Assembly: GCA_902792515.1 (NCBI GenBank)
Contig: CADAZX010000002.1
Span: forward strand, 16,414 to 80,413
Reading direction: 5' to 3'
DNA: 64,000 bases
From: an uncultured Ruminococcus sp.
Lineage (GTDB): Bacteria; Bacillota; Clostridia; UBA1212
Below are positions 44,569 to 52,865 of the stretch, in pieces (the first letter of the stretch is position 1; each line of letters starts with the position of its first letter). The notes beneath the pieces are model-generated. The model was not told where the DNA came from. It did no database searches and saw nothing but the letters and a program-made list of their open reading frames with translations. The position numbers and the translations under genes were made by a program.

Positions 44569-46710
44569 TCAGCGGTTCATCACCGCGAGAATTTTGTCGA
44601 AATCGCAGCTTCTTATCTGCGTGGCTCCGTCTTTGAGCTCGACCTGCCTGTCGGTGACCGCAACGTCCGCGTCCTCAGGGGCTTCAACGACCTCAGTGGC
44701 CGCCATCTCGAAAAACGTGTACATATTAATAACGTCGGTGACCGAAAACGTCGGCATCAGGAAGTCCAGACGCCTCGTTCCCGCGACCGTCACGACGCCG
44801 TTCTGAGCCTCGTTAAGCCACACGAAGTCGCGCTTTTTCAGGTCGATTCCGAAAAGATACGCGAAGGTGCTGTCGCAGTTGACCGTGAACGAGGACTGAA
44901 CCGTTTTCGGCTCGAATATCTCGCCCGAGTCGGCGGTGTCGCGGAGCATGTAGCCCGCACGGCAGACGCAGGAGGAGAAAAACGTTCCCGAGTACACGTT
45001 GTCGCAGAAAACGAGGTACCTGACCTCGGGGTACTTCGCCTTGAACAGCGCGACGTCGACGTCGAAGAACTCGGAGCCGCCCTTGAAGCCAGACGTCTGG
45101 TCGCCCGAGTACGTTATCGCGTCCGAGCTGCCGTCCGCCATGGTGCGCCATGAGAACTCGCGCTGCGCGCCGTCCTCGGTGATGCCTATGGCCGAGAGGT
45201 CGATGTCGTTGACCTTTTCCCAATACGTAAACGCCCTTATTTTCTTCGCGTCACCGATCGGGATCCTTGTGCCTTTCGCGAGAACGCCCGCGCCGCCGTT
45301 TGAGGCGCTCTCCTGCAGCGGGAGGGCGGCGCGGCGCATTTCAGGGTCGATGTAGACCTTGCCGAGGCGTCCCTTCAAAAGGCGCCTTATGTTTTGCTCG
45401 ATGTCGGCGCAGAGGCTGTCCTTCTGGCCCGCGGTGATGTGCGACCTGCGCTTTTCGCATTCCAAAGGCGTCTCCGCGTGAACGCGCACAGTGTTTCTGC
45501 GCACGAACCTGAACACGCGCGGTCCGTTCCCGCCGACAGACGGGTTTTTGTAGCGCAAAAGGAGCTGGAGGAGGACGATGAGGTTGTCGGCAGGGCACTC
45601 TCTCTTAAGAAAATCAAACTCCTCGCCGCTTTTGCATCTGCTGGCGATGTAGTCGAGATTCCTGAGGACCGAGGCGCCGCCTTTTCCCTCTTTTAAGGTC
45701 AAAACAGCGTTTTTGACGTCGCCCTGTCCGAGCGCCTTTTCAAATTGGGCGTAGACCGAGACGTTCCTGCCGCCGCGCATTTGGTTCACGAAATCGGCCG
45801 CCTCGCCGCACTTCGGCTTGTAGTGGATGTGGTGGAGAATTCCGCACCAGACCGCCTGCTTTTCGCTGCACGCGCGGACGTCGCATTTGCCCTTTTCGAA
45901 GAGCCCGTCGATGACAGCCGTGACGAATTTTCTGTCGGCGTTTTTGAAGTTGAGACTGTTGATTTTTTCCGAATTATAGACCTCCGCGTTTATTTCCTCG
46001 ACGACCTTCACCGTGTCGGAGAGCATCAGGAAGTCCGTGAAGGACACGTCGCGAAGGCCGCAGAGCAGCTTGATCGCGGTGTTTTTGGAGCTGATTTTTT
46101 TCACCTCGAAGCCGTACTCGGGAATGAAATTCAGAAGGAGGTCGAACTGAACCTTGCTGAGCGGTCTTGTCGAGAGCAGCAGGTTTTCGACGGTTTCGCG
46201 CAGTATCGCGACCGCCTCGTCTTCGGTGACGATCGTGAACTCTTTTACCTGAACGTCCTCCTTGAACTCCTCGCGCTCCGTCTCCTTCTCGAAAACGGAG
46301 TGACCGGGTTCGTCGAACCGTCCCATCCCGTAAGTCTGCGCGTAGTGAACGAGCTGGTCGAGAAACCGCGCGTATTCGGGCAGCTCAAGAACGCTCTTCG
46401 GGAACCCGCGGTAGAACGCCTCGGGGACTTTTTTCCCGATAACGTTGGACGCGTACTCGACGGTTTCGAGCGTCGCCAGTTCGCCGCCTTTTATAATGCG
46501 GATCCCGAGCTGGTCATAGAGCAGAAAAAGCGCCTCTTTCGAGTTGTTTTCGGCCGTTTTTCCGCCGTTTTCGGCCGTTTTTCCGCCGTTTTCGGTCGTT
46601 TTCCCGCCGCTTTCGGCCGTTATTCCGCCGTTTTCCGCCTCCCCGACGCCGCCTTTTTCCGCGACAAGTATTCTTTTTGTGAACAAATAATCTTTATAGA
46701 CCTGTTTCAT
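44569..46710 (-). CDS. Large cytosolic protein with C-terminal TerD-like domain
   Basis: A 713-residue protein without signal or membrane segments. The N-terminus carries a heptapeptide repeat ENGGKTA (about residues 26-55), encoded by 21-base DNA repeats. The middle (60-480) is helical and unrecognised. The C-terminal 230 residues (YWEKVNDIDLSAIGITEDG; AITYSGDQTSGFKGGSEFFD; YLVFCDNVYSG; FAYLFGIDLKKRDFVWLN) have the order of TerD-type stress domains, in which Asp-rich loops bind calcium. I recall similar tails in large uncharacterised tellurium-resistance-related proteins. Start ATG 46710 has AGGAG seven bases upstream. Single gene with its own promoter. Confidence 0.65.
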   Translation of the reverse strand: MKQVYKDYLFTKRILVAEKGGVGEAENGGITAESGGKTTENGGKTAENGGKTAENNSKEALFLLYDQLGIRIIKGGELATLETVEYASNVIGKKVPEAFYRGFPKSVLELPEYARFLDQLVHYAQTYGMGRFDEPGHSVFEKETEREEFKEDVQVKEFTIVTEDEAVAILRETVENLLLSTRPLSKVQFDLLLNFIPEYGFEVKKISSKNTAIKLLCGLRDVSFTDFLMLSDTVKVVEEINAEVYNSEKINSLNFKNADRKFVTAVIDGLFEKGKCDVRACSEKQAVWCGILHHIHYKPKCGEAADFVNQMRGGRNVSVYAQFEKALGQGDVKNAVLTLKEGKGGASVLRNLDYIASRCKSGEEFDFLKRECPADNLIVLLQLLLRYKNPSVGGNGPRVFRFVRRNTVRVHAETPLECEKRRSHITAGQKDSLCADIEQNIRRLLKGRLGKVYIDPEMRRAALPLQESASNGGAGVLAKGTRIPIGDAKKIRAFTYWEKVNDIDLSAIGITEDGAQREFSWRTMADGSSDAITYSGDQTSGFKGGSEFFDVDVALFKAKYPEVRYLVFCDNVYSGTFFSSCVCRAGYMLRDTADSGEIFEPKTVQSSFTVNCDSTFAYLFGIDLKKRDFVWLNEAQNGVVTVAGTRRLDFLMPTFSVTDVINMYTFFEMAATEVVEAPEDADVAVTDRQVELKDGATQIRSCDFDKILAVMNR
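46541..46640 (-). repeat. 21-bp in-frame repeats encoding ENGGKTA
   Basis: Four to five imperfect copies of a 21-base unit near TTTTCGGCCGTTTTTCCGCCG lie inside the coding sequence and keep frame. The third copies contain substitutions (TTE, AES). Confidence 0.85.
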
Positions 46711-46917
46711 TTTTGTCTCCTGTTTGATTTGAACGCCCTGAATATAGGGGAAAACCCTGAGCCGCCCTTGCGGCTGCGGTCAAAAAATGCCGGGTTACCG
46801 AATGAACGGCAATCCGGCGTGGACATGCGCGCAAGTTAACGATATCACGGAACTTCCGGATTTTATGATCAAAAGAAGAAGTAAGCCCCGTTAGCTGTTT
46901 CTTGTCGCGACATATTC

Positions 46918-46946
46918 AATATACCATCGCTTTTCCGGTTTGTCAA
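46918..46946 (-). promoter_or_regulatory. Promoter of the TerD-like gene
   Basis: On the minus strand a perfect TTGACA, 17 bases, TATATT, about 210 bases upstream of the start. The gap 46711-47047 also has three copies of CCGTTTTTGTCAG-like sequence at about 46952-46992; nothing else was seen. Confidence 0.7.
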
Positions 46947-47047
46947 GGGAATCCGCCGTTTTTGTCAGCCGTTTTTGTCAGGATTTTTGTCAGGCGCGCG
47001 ACTTAAATTTGCCGGCGGAAAGCCGCTTGTGCGAAAAATCCGGCGGA

Positions 47048-47890
47048 TCAGACGAAAACAGCCGTTCTGTAAACTGCGCGCTCATCCTCTCCGGGCTGCC
47101 TCGCGTTGACGGTTCCCAGGAGAACGCAGTTGCAGTCGAGCGGGTTTGTGACGATCCGGAACTCCCGCCCCGTTACGTCTCTGAGACTCCCCCCCGCGAG
47201 GCCGTATTTCCCGCACGCGCCGCATTTGAATTTCCGCCCCTTCACTGCGAAACAGTGCTCGCTCCTCATGACCGGAACAACTCCGCACGAGACGATCTCG
47301 GGAACGATCCCCTCCGGAAAACGCCCTGCGAGCGCCTTCTGCTCCCCCGGGTCGAGCTCGGGAAGAATCGCGAGCGAATCGAGTTTTCCGCGCCAGAAAA
47401 GGGCGGCCCCGCTGTTGAAAACGTTAAAAGCCGTGTCGCTCGCGAGGAAAAAGTCGTGCTGCGAAAAGCCGTTTTCCCGCAGAAGGCCGCTCAAGAATTC
47501 AAGATCGCCTATATTTTGAAGCGTGAAGCCGTCGAAAACCGCAGCGAACTCCGCGAACCGCTCTTTGAAAAGATCGAAAGCCTTCCCCCGCGAGATAAAA
47601 GGCAGCGAGATGAGCAGCAGAGGTCCGCCTTTTTCGCGTTTTTCGCGCTTTTCCCGGAAATATCCGGATTTCCCGGAAACGTCAAGCGCGGTATTTCCCG
47701 GAAATTTTCCGGAAAATGAACTTCCAAGAGAGTTTCTCAGTTTTTCGACCGCCGCAAGGTCCGCTCCGCACAAAAACGGAACGCACGAGACGTGAACGAG
47801 GTCGAATTTACCGGACGCGTCCTTAACACCGGCAGGGACGAAGCCGGCCGGGTCGAAGCTTACCGGGTCGAAAACGAAAGCCGATCTCAT
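47048..47890 (-). CDS. C-terminal half of a U32-type peptidase, separate gene
   Basis: A 280-residue protein that looks like the second domain of long U32 peptidases: an (alpha/beta) pattern FTLQNIGDLEFLSGLLRENG, then PEIVSCGVVPVMRSEHC, a Cys-containing KCGACGKYGLAGGSLRDVTG and EFRIVTNPLDCNCVLLGTVN, which corresponds to the DxxGxxFPVxxDxxCRxxxxN ending of the family. A low-complexity insert (GKSGYFREKREKREKGG) is coded by repetitive DNA. ATG 47890 overlaps the stop of the preceding U32 gene by one base (TGATG), so the two halves are translationally coupled. Confidence 0.65.
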   Translation of the reverse strand: MRSAFVFDPVSFDPAGFVPAGVKDASGKFDLVHVSCVPFLCGADLAAVEKLRNSLGSSFSGKFPGNTALDVSGKSGYFREKREKREKGGPLLLISLPFISRGKAFDLFKERFAEFAAVFDGFTLQNIGDLEFLSGLLRENGFSQHDFFLASDTAFNVFNSGAALFWRGKLDSLAILPELDPGEQKALAGRFPEGIVPEIVSCGVVPVMRSEHCFAVKGRKFKCGACGKYGLAGGSLRDVTGREFRIVTNPLDCNCVLLGTVNARQPGEDERAVYRTAVFV

Positions 47891-49422
47891 CAAAACGCCC
47901 CCCTCCTTTCGCGTGACGCCGAGAGCGCCGCAACCGCGTCTCTCCGAAGCTTTTTGAGCGCCGAAAACGTCACGAATCCCGTTTCTCCGGAAATGTCCGC
48001 AGACGTGACCTCATACGGCGTCCCTCCTGTCGCGGAGATTATTTCCGCCGCCTTTTCGCGGAAATCCTGAGCGCCGGCGGCGTCGCTTGCGAGAGCGTCG
48101 CACGACGCGGAAACGGTGTTTTTGCCGTCGGAAAGCTTCAGGACCGCCGAGCCGTTCTCAAGCGAGAGCGAGGCGGTGATTTTTACTCTTTTTGGCTCAA
48201 AAGCGGGGGCAAGCGTGCGCGCGATTTCCTTGTTATAGGCAAAATCGAGCGTTTTGTAAACTTCAGTTGAGGCCGGGTCGAACGTGCCGCTGACGGTGAC
48301 CGTTCCCGATTCGCCGGCTTTAAGAACGTCTTTCCGCACGCCGCCCGATTCGATCACGTTGACGACGCCGCCCGCTTCGGGATTTCCGGAAAAACAGATT
48401 CCGTCGCCGCAGGCGAGATTTTCGGTGACGCGGACAGGCATTTTGAAAATGCTGACAGGCCCCTTCACCGCGACCGCGCGGCCCGTTACGTATCCGCATT
48501 TCAACCCTGTTTTCCCGGGGTAGGAATACGTTATGTTGTCCGTCGAGAGCTTCCCGAGCTGGTGGCCCGAACAGAAGCCTCCGCGGCTGAAAATCACGGT
48601 CAGCTTTTTGACGTCGCCGGTTACGTCGGCACCGGGGTTGTCGAGGGCTCTTCTGTAAGCGGAGGTGACCGCCGCCACGTATTCGGGAGACTTGAGCCTC
48701 CCTTCGATCTTAAGCGAGGTGACGCCTGTCGCTGTCAGCTTTTCGAGGTAGGGAAGCGTGCAGAGGTCGGCGGGACTGAGCATATATTTGAAGCCGCCGT
48801 CTTTTTCGGAGCCCGAAGGCCGGACGTTTTTGTACCTCAGTCTGCACGGTTGGGAGCACGTTCCGCGGTTGCCGCTCCTGCCGGAAACCGCCGCGCTCAA
48901 CATGCACTGCCCGGAGTAGGAAACGCAAAGCGCGCCGTGGCAGAAAACCTCGGTGTCGATGATTCCTGCCGACGCGATTTCCGCAATTTCTTCAAGAGGG
49001 AGCTCGCGGGCCAGAACGACGCGCGAAAACCCGATATCTCTCGCAAGCTTCGCGCCGTGGACGTTCATAACTGACATCTGGGTGGACGCGTGCAGCTCCG
49101 CGCCGGTTTTTCCGGCGAGTCTTGCGGCAAGGGCCGTGTCCTGAATGATGAACGCGTCGACGCCGAGCGAGTCGGCGGCAAAAGCGAGCGAGGCGGCACG
49201 GTCCAGTTCGCGGTCGGTGAGAAGCGTGTTCAAGGCGACGTGGATCCTGACGCCTCTTACGTGGGCATAGCGGACCCATTCGCCAAGCGACTCGAGCGTG
49301 AAGTTTTCGGCACCGGCACGCGCGCTGAATTCGCTGAGGCCGAGGTATATTTCGTCTGCTCCGTTGCGGACGCCGGCTATAAGGCATGCGGGATTTCCCG
49401 CGGGTGACAAAAGACGCGTCAT
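47890..49422 (-). CDS. U32 family peptidase, N-terminal half
   Basis: A 510-residue protein of the U32/RlhA family (23S rRNA hydroxylation or collagenase-like roles). Features: LLSPAGNPACLIAGVRNGAD, GRxxxARNFT-like FSARAGAENFTLESL, GAELHASTQMSVMNVHGAKL, ELPLEEIAEI, EVFCHGALCVSYSGQCMLSA and GNRGTCSQPCRLRY (the metal/cluster Cys set), and SLKIEGRLKSPEYVA. The C-terminal part corresponds to the DUF3656 region. Many relatives are one chain of about 800 residues that includes the region coded by the next gene. Confidence 0.88.
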   Translation of the reverse strand: MTRLLSPAGNPACLIAGVRNGADEIYLGLSEFSARAGAENFTLESLGEWVRYAHVRGVRIHVALNTLLTDRELDRAASLAFAADSLGVDAFIIQDTALAARLAGKTGAELHASTQMSVMNVHGAKLARDIGFSRVVLARELPLEEIAEIASAGIIDTEVFCHGALCVSYSGQCMLSAAVSGRSGNRGTCSQPCRLRYKNVRPSGSEKDGGFKYMLSPADLCTLPYLEKLTATGVTSLKIEGRLKSPEYVAAVTSAYRRALDNPGADVTGDVKKLTVIFSRGGFCSGHQLGKLSTDNITYSYPGKTGLKCGYVTGRAVAVKGPVSIFKMPVRVTENLACGDGICFSGNPEAGGVVNVIESGGVRKDVLKAGESGTVTVSGTFDPASTEVYKTLDFAYNKEIARTLAPAFEPKRVKITASLSLENGSAVLKLSDGKNTVSASCDALASDAAGAQDFREKAAEIISATGGTPYEVTSADISGETGFVTFSALKKLRRDAVAALSASRERRGAF

Positions 49423-49434
49423 TGGTTTACCTCG

Positions 49435-49461
49435 GGTGGTTTTCCGGAAAACGGTGGATTT
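49435..49461 (+). repeat. Two DnaA-box-like 9-mers
   Basis: GGTGGTTTT (49435) and GGTGGATTT (49453) are 18 bases apart upstream of the U32 gene, within a stretch of CCGGAAA repeats. Confidence 0.35.
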
Positions 49462-49626
49462 ACCGGAAATCCCGGCTTGTCCTGAAAATATTTCCCGGAA
49501 ATATCAAAAAGAGGGAACGCAGGGAAACGTTTTAAATCCGTTCCCGAAACGTTCCCGCAGATACATTTTTAAAGGATCCGCGCCGTGAGGCGCCGCAAAA
49601 ACCGCTTTTTAAGGCAGACAGTGCCG

Positions 49627-50004
49627 TCAGTCGGCAGTTCCGCCCAGTTTCAGAATGAGGATCTTTTCGCGGAGCTCGCGGATCTCGTTTTCGAGCTCGT
49701 CGATCTCGGCGCAGTTGGAGTCGTGCTGAGCGGAGAGCTCGTCGTATTTTTCGAGCAGCTTGTTGGTTTCCGCCTTGAGCTCGTTGAACTGCTTTTGCGT
49801 CTTGAAGAGCGAGTCGGCAACTTCGATGGAGAGCAGCGCGAGCGTGATGGAATCGGAGTAGATCATGCCGGTCTTGTCCTTCGCGTTCTGGATGCGCGAG
49901 TTGAGGAAAAACTCGATTCTGCGGATGTACTCCTCCGGTTCCTCGGTGGAAATCGGATATTTCGTTCCGTTAAGTGTCAGCGTGTATTTTTTTCTCTCTC
50001 CCAT
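49627..50004 (-). CDS. zapA: Cell division protein ZapA
   Basis: A 125-residue FtsZ-ring stabiliser. ATG 50004 has GGAGG six bases upstream. The N-terminal domain KKYTLTLNGTKYPISTEEPE is followed by IRRIEFFLNSRIQNAKDKTG, ITLALLSIEVADSLFKTQKQ and a C-terminal coiled coil (EIDELENEIRELREKILILK), the full domain order of the family. It lies upstream of the U32 gene, an arrangement frequent in Clostridia. Confidence 0.9.
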   Translation of the reverse strand: MGERKKYTLTLNGTKYPISTEEPEEYIRRIEFFLNSRIQNAKDKTGMIYSDSITLALLSIEVADSLFKTQKQFNELKAETNKLLEKYDELSAQHDSNCAEIDELENEIRELREKILILKLGGTAD

Positions 50005-50208
50005 AATAACCTCCGTGTGTCGGTGACGGTGCGGCCGCGAAGCCGCAAGAATTGTCTCTAACATAGAGTATACCAAAACCGGCGCGAAAAGTCTACTAAA
50101 AATGCGGAACGCCGGCGGAACACGGGCCGAACACGGGCCGGTCGACCGTCTGCCCGGCGCCGAAGCGACGGAAAAAAGCGGTAAGCCGAAGCTGTGGAAC
50201 GGCGCAAA

Positions 50209-50679
50209 CTACTTTGAACTGTTCCGGTCCTTAAGCCCGAGAATGAGCCCGATACTGTCTCCGCTGAGAACTCCGAACCAATGGTCGTAGTAAACGATGC
50301 CGTCGACGGTAAAATAGACCTTCTCCGGGTCGTCGCCGAGCTGTATTTCGCCGGCGAACATGAACGCGAGCCTGTCGACGGCGCTGTCGTCGGACCAGCG
50401 GCTTACGGAATTAAGCGCATTGATTATTTTCCGCGTCTCTTTTTTGTCAGGGGTACATAAGGAAACGACGACGCCTTTTTCTCCTGCATGGTCGTTTACG
50501 GGGACGTCGTAAAAAGAGACTGTAAGGGCGGAATTTTTGAAGGTCGGACCGCGCCGGCACGAGGAAAAGCACGCGAACGCAATTAAAACCGCAACGGCAG
50601 CGGCGGCAACGCGGACCGCAAAAATGTGACGCTTTCCTTTTGCCGCGACAAAAGCGTTCAATTTATATGAGTTTTTCAT
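50209..50679 (-). CDS. Putative lipoprotein, unknown function
   Basis: A 156-residue protein with a long hydrophobic signal (FAVRVAAAAVAVLIAFACFS) ending in SSCRRG, a lipobox-like site. The mature part has an alpha/beta pattern (LTVSFYDVPVNDHAGEKGVV; VYFTVDGIVYYDHWFGVLSG). No family was recognised. ATG 50679 has GGAG eight bases upstream. It stands alone between zapA and the accessory island. Confidence 0.6.
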   Translation of the reverse strand: MKNSYKLNAFVAAKGKRHIFAVRVAAAAVAVLIAFACFSSCRRGPTFKNSALTVSFYDVPVNDHAGEKGVVVSLCTPDKKETRKIINALNSVSRWSDDSAVDRLAFMFAGEIQLGDDPEKVYFTVDGIVYYDHWFGVLSGDSIGLILGLKDRNSSK

Positions 50680-50770
50680 ATTGATCACTCCAAAACAGAA
50701 AAATGTCTTTATGATGCAAAATCCGTCTGCATTATTATACCAATGGAGAAGGCGGAAGTAAAGCTTTGAA

Positions 50771-50811
50771 CCGCCTGCGGTTACGTCGCGGTTACGTCCT
50801 GCGGTTACGTG
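50771..50811. repeat. Triplicated GCGGTTACGT motif
   Basis: Three copies of GCGGTTACGTC or close variants within about 40 bases, between the lipoprotein gene and the HipA-like gene. Confidence 0.6.
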
Positions 50812-50900
50812 CGAATTGCCTGTCTGTAGCCTGTCCGTCGCCCGCCTGAGATGTGACCGGGGGTACTATCGTCAATAGATATTGCATCCAGTGTGGCACT

Positions 50901-52433
50901 TTACATGGACATCTTTGGACCGTAATCCGCGGCAATATTGTTCCCGACCTCATCATCATTATCGATTACCTGCACACGGCCAGAAGACATTGCCAGCATT
51001 TCAAGATTTCTGACGCGTCTGTATGTGAGGTCGGCTATCATTTTAATTCTGCTTTCATCCATGTAAGCTGTAGCGTTTTTTTCAGAAAGCACATTGACAA
51101 TGAGATTTCTCACGTCTGCGAGCGCGTCAAAATCTATCCAGTCGAAAGATGAAACGAGTTTAAGCTGTTCGTCATGATGCCTTTTGAAGGGCTTGCAGAC
51201 TGTTTCACTTTTATCGAGCATCAGCGGAACTGTTTTGTCATACCCAAGTGAAGAGCCGCTGTCATATATGGGAGCCATGCCTATCCACTCGAGCGTTTCG
51301 GCGTCTCTTAGTGCGCCGAAGTTATTCAGATGCCGGTCTTCATTTGCTATTATATAATCCAGAACGATCATCTCGTCAAGGAACTGCCTCACGCCGGGAA
51401 TGCCAAGTTTGTCAGCGCAGTTCAGAAAATGCTGATACAAAGAAACGCTGTTACTTTGCTTTTCGATCTTTATAATCCGCCAAGCGGGAACGAGTTCAGT
51501 TCGTTCGCTGACAAAATCTTCGCATACACTGTACGGAGCGCCCTTGTTCCAAATGATCGAATATGGAACGCAAGGGATACCAAGGCGGTTCATTATTTCT
51601 GTGGCAATAACCTCGTTGAGCGGCTGCTGCCTGTAAGGGTTCGATCCGCCTTTGATAAGGCATCTTTTTCCGTCTATTATCTTCCATCTTTTTTTCAGAT
51701 TTCCGTCGGACGTACTGTCCGGAGAGGAAAAATCAAGAGGATCTTTTTTGCGGCCGGCTCCGAAAAGAATATCTCCGATATCGTCTGAAAAAGCGTTGCT
51801 GAAAAAATTTATACTGTCCCACGTAAGACCGGTTCCATCCGGACAGATCCAGTACTGATCTGAGAGACTCAACGCGTAACATCTGGTCAGAAGAGATTTT
51901 GTATTTGACATATTAAGCGCTTCAAGTGCTTCCCGAACACCGGAGCGGCTCGCGGGTATGGATCGGTCTGCCCACCATTCGTTGAGAGCGGAACGATCCG
52001 CAATACCATGTCTGACAGGCACGCCGACAGGGAGGTGAACAGCGTTATAAATCGTACCGATTTTCTGAATCATTCCCGAATCGCGGTCTATCTCAACTTC
52101 GGCCACGGGTATTCTTTTATGCATAAGCATACATTCCATTTTATTCGCTCCTCCTTTCTCGTTTGAATGGCTCTTTTTCAGTGATGTTAAAGCAAATTGT
52201 TTAAGCGAACGCAACTCCTCCTGAAGCTGTCTTCTTTTTTCGATCAGCTCCGACAGTTCTTTTAATTCATCGTCTCGGACGTATCTGCTTTTTTTGCTTC
52301 CGTTTTCCGACCACTGATGATAAAAATATGTCTTGCCTGAGATGATCTTTGTGGAGATATAGCCCTTGGGAAGTTTTTCAATTTCATTAGTCAGTTCATT
52401 AATCCTGTTTATTTGCTCTATCGATGAGTTCAT
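50901..52433 (-). CDS. HipA-like kinase with N-terminal fused domain
   Basis: A 510-residue protein. Residues 1-75 contain EIEKLPKGYISTKIISGKTY and a Glu/Lys helix (ELIEKRRQLQEELRSL), a module that elsewhere occurs on its own; residues 100-490 resemble HipA/CtkA-type kinases with RCLIKGGSNPYRQQPLNEVI (ATP-binding Lys and glutamate helix), catalytic IIANEDRHLNNFGALRD (HRD-like DRHxxNxG) and metal-binding PIYDSGSSLGYD (DFG-like). HipA kinases phosphorylate translation factors and act as toxins in hipBA pairs, but no HipB-like repressor gene is adjacent. A consensus promoter lies at 52463-52491. Confidence 0.75.
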   Translation of the reverse strand: MNSSIEQINRINELTNEIEKLPKGYISTKIISGKTYFYHQWSENGSKKSRYVRDDELKELSELIEKRRQLQEELRSLKQFALTSLKKSHSNEKGGANKMECMLMHKRIPVAEVEIDRDSGMIQKIGTIYNAVHLPVGVPVRHGIADRSALNEWWADRSIPASRSGVREALEALNMSNTKSLLTRCYALSLSDQYWICPDGTGLTWDSINFFSNAFSDDIGDILFGAGRKKDPLDFSSPDSTSDGNLKKRWKIIDGKRCLIKGGSNPYRQQPLNEVIATEIMNRLGIPCVPYSIIWNKGAPYSVCEDFVSERTELVPAWRIIKIEKQSNSVSLYQHFLNCADKLGIPGVRQFLDEMIVLDYIIANEDRHLNNFGALRDAETLEWIGMAPIYDSGSSLGYDKTVPLMLDKSETVCKPFKRHHDEQLKLVSSFDWIDFDALADVRNLIVNVLSEKNATAYMDESRIKMIADLTYRRVRNLEMLAMSSGRVQVIDNDDEVGNNIAADYGPKMSM

Positions 52434-52462
52434 TTTAACCTCCCGGATTTGTTATCCTCAAT

Positions 52463-52491
52463 ATTATACTCCGAATTAACCCCTTTGTCAA
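52463..52491 (-). promoter_or_regulatory. Promoter of the HipA-like gene
   Basis: On the minus strand TTGACA, 17 bases, TATAAT, both perfect, with the start about 30 bases further. Confidence 0.88.
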
Positions 52492-52591
52492 GATGGGCGG
52501 CTGTTTTTTTATAAAACCTTTTATAAACCATTTTTTGAATCTATGTTTAGCGTAGATCGGCGGACGGAGTTACAAGGGGAAGAACTTCAAA

Positions 52592-52680
52592 ACGAAATGA
52601 TGCGAAATTCCAAGCGAAATCAATGCGAAATTATGCGAAATCTATGCGAAATGAAGCGAAAATTGTTTCGCATATTTCGT
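52592..52680. promoter_or_regulatory. Phased GCGAAAT repeats in the divergent intergenic region
   Basis: GCGAAA occurs at 52602, 52614, 52625, 52635, 52646 and 52656, preceded by ACGAAAT at 52592; spacings are 10, 12, 11, 10, 11 and 10 bases, mean about 10.6. An inverted TTTCGCAT follows at 52666. The sequence repeats on one face of the helix between two divergent genes, as for a cooperative repressor operator. A second direct repeat of about 33 bases (TGCGGTG..TCAGCGAAAAA) lies at about 52728-52795. Confidence 0.7.
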
Positions 52681-52805
52681 TTATCGGCTTCCGCAAACAG
52701 GTTGCCGGAAGAGATTGTCAAGAAAAGTGCGGTGAATCAGCGAAAAAGTTCATGGAAAAGTGCGGTGTTTCAGCGAAAAATGCATGGAAAAGTGTAAATT
52801 ATACC

Positions 52806-52834
52806 TTGTTTTCTCCGTGGATTTGTGTTATGAT
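52806..52834 (+). promoter_or_regulatory. Promoter of the DUF4143 ATPase gene
   Basis: TTGTTT, 17 bases, TATGAT, about 30 bases before the start at 52866. Confidence 0.55.
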
Positions 52835-52865
52835 AATACCATCGAGAATTATGGGAGGATGAAGA

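Noticed and set aside
45745..46839. A 364-codon plus-strand frame opposite the TerD-like gene
   Set aside because: Antisense to a supported gene; contains the reverse reading of the 21-base repeat.
52543..52862. Small basic proteins (79-84 residues) upstream of the DUF4143 gene as antitoxins
   Set aside because: They consist of the translated GCGAAAT and 33-base repeats and lack an RBS.
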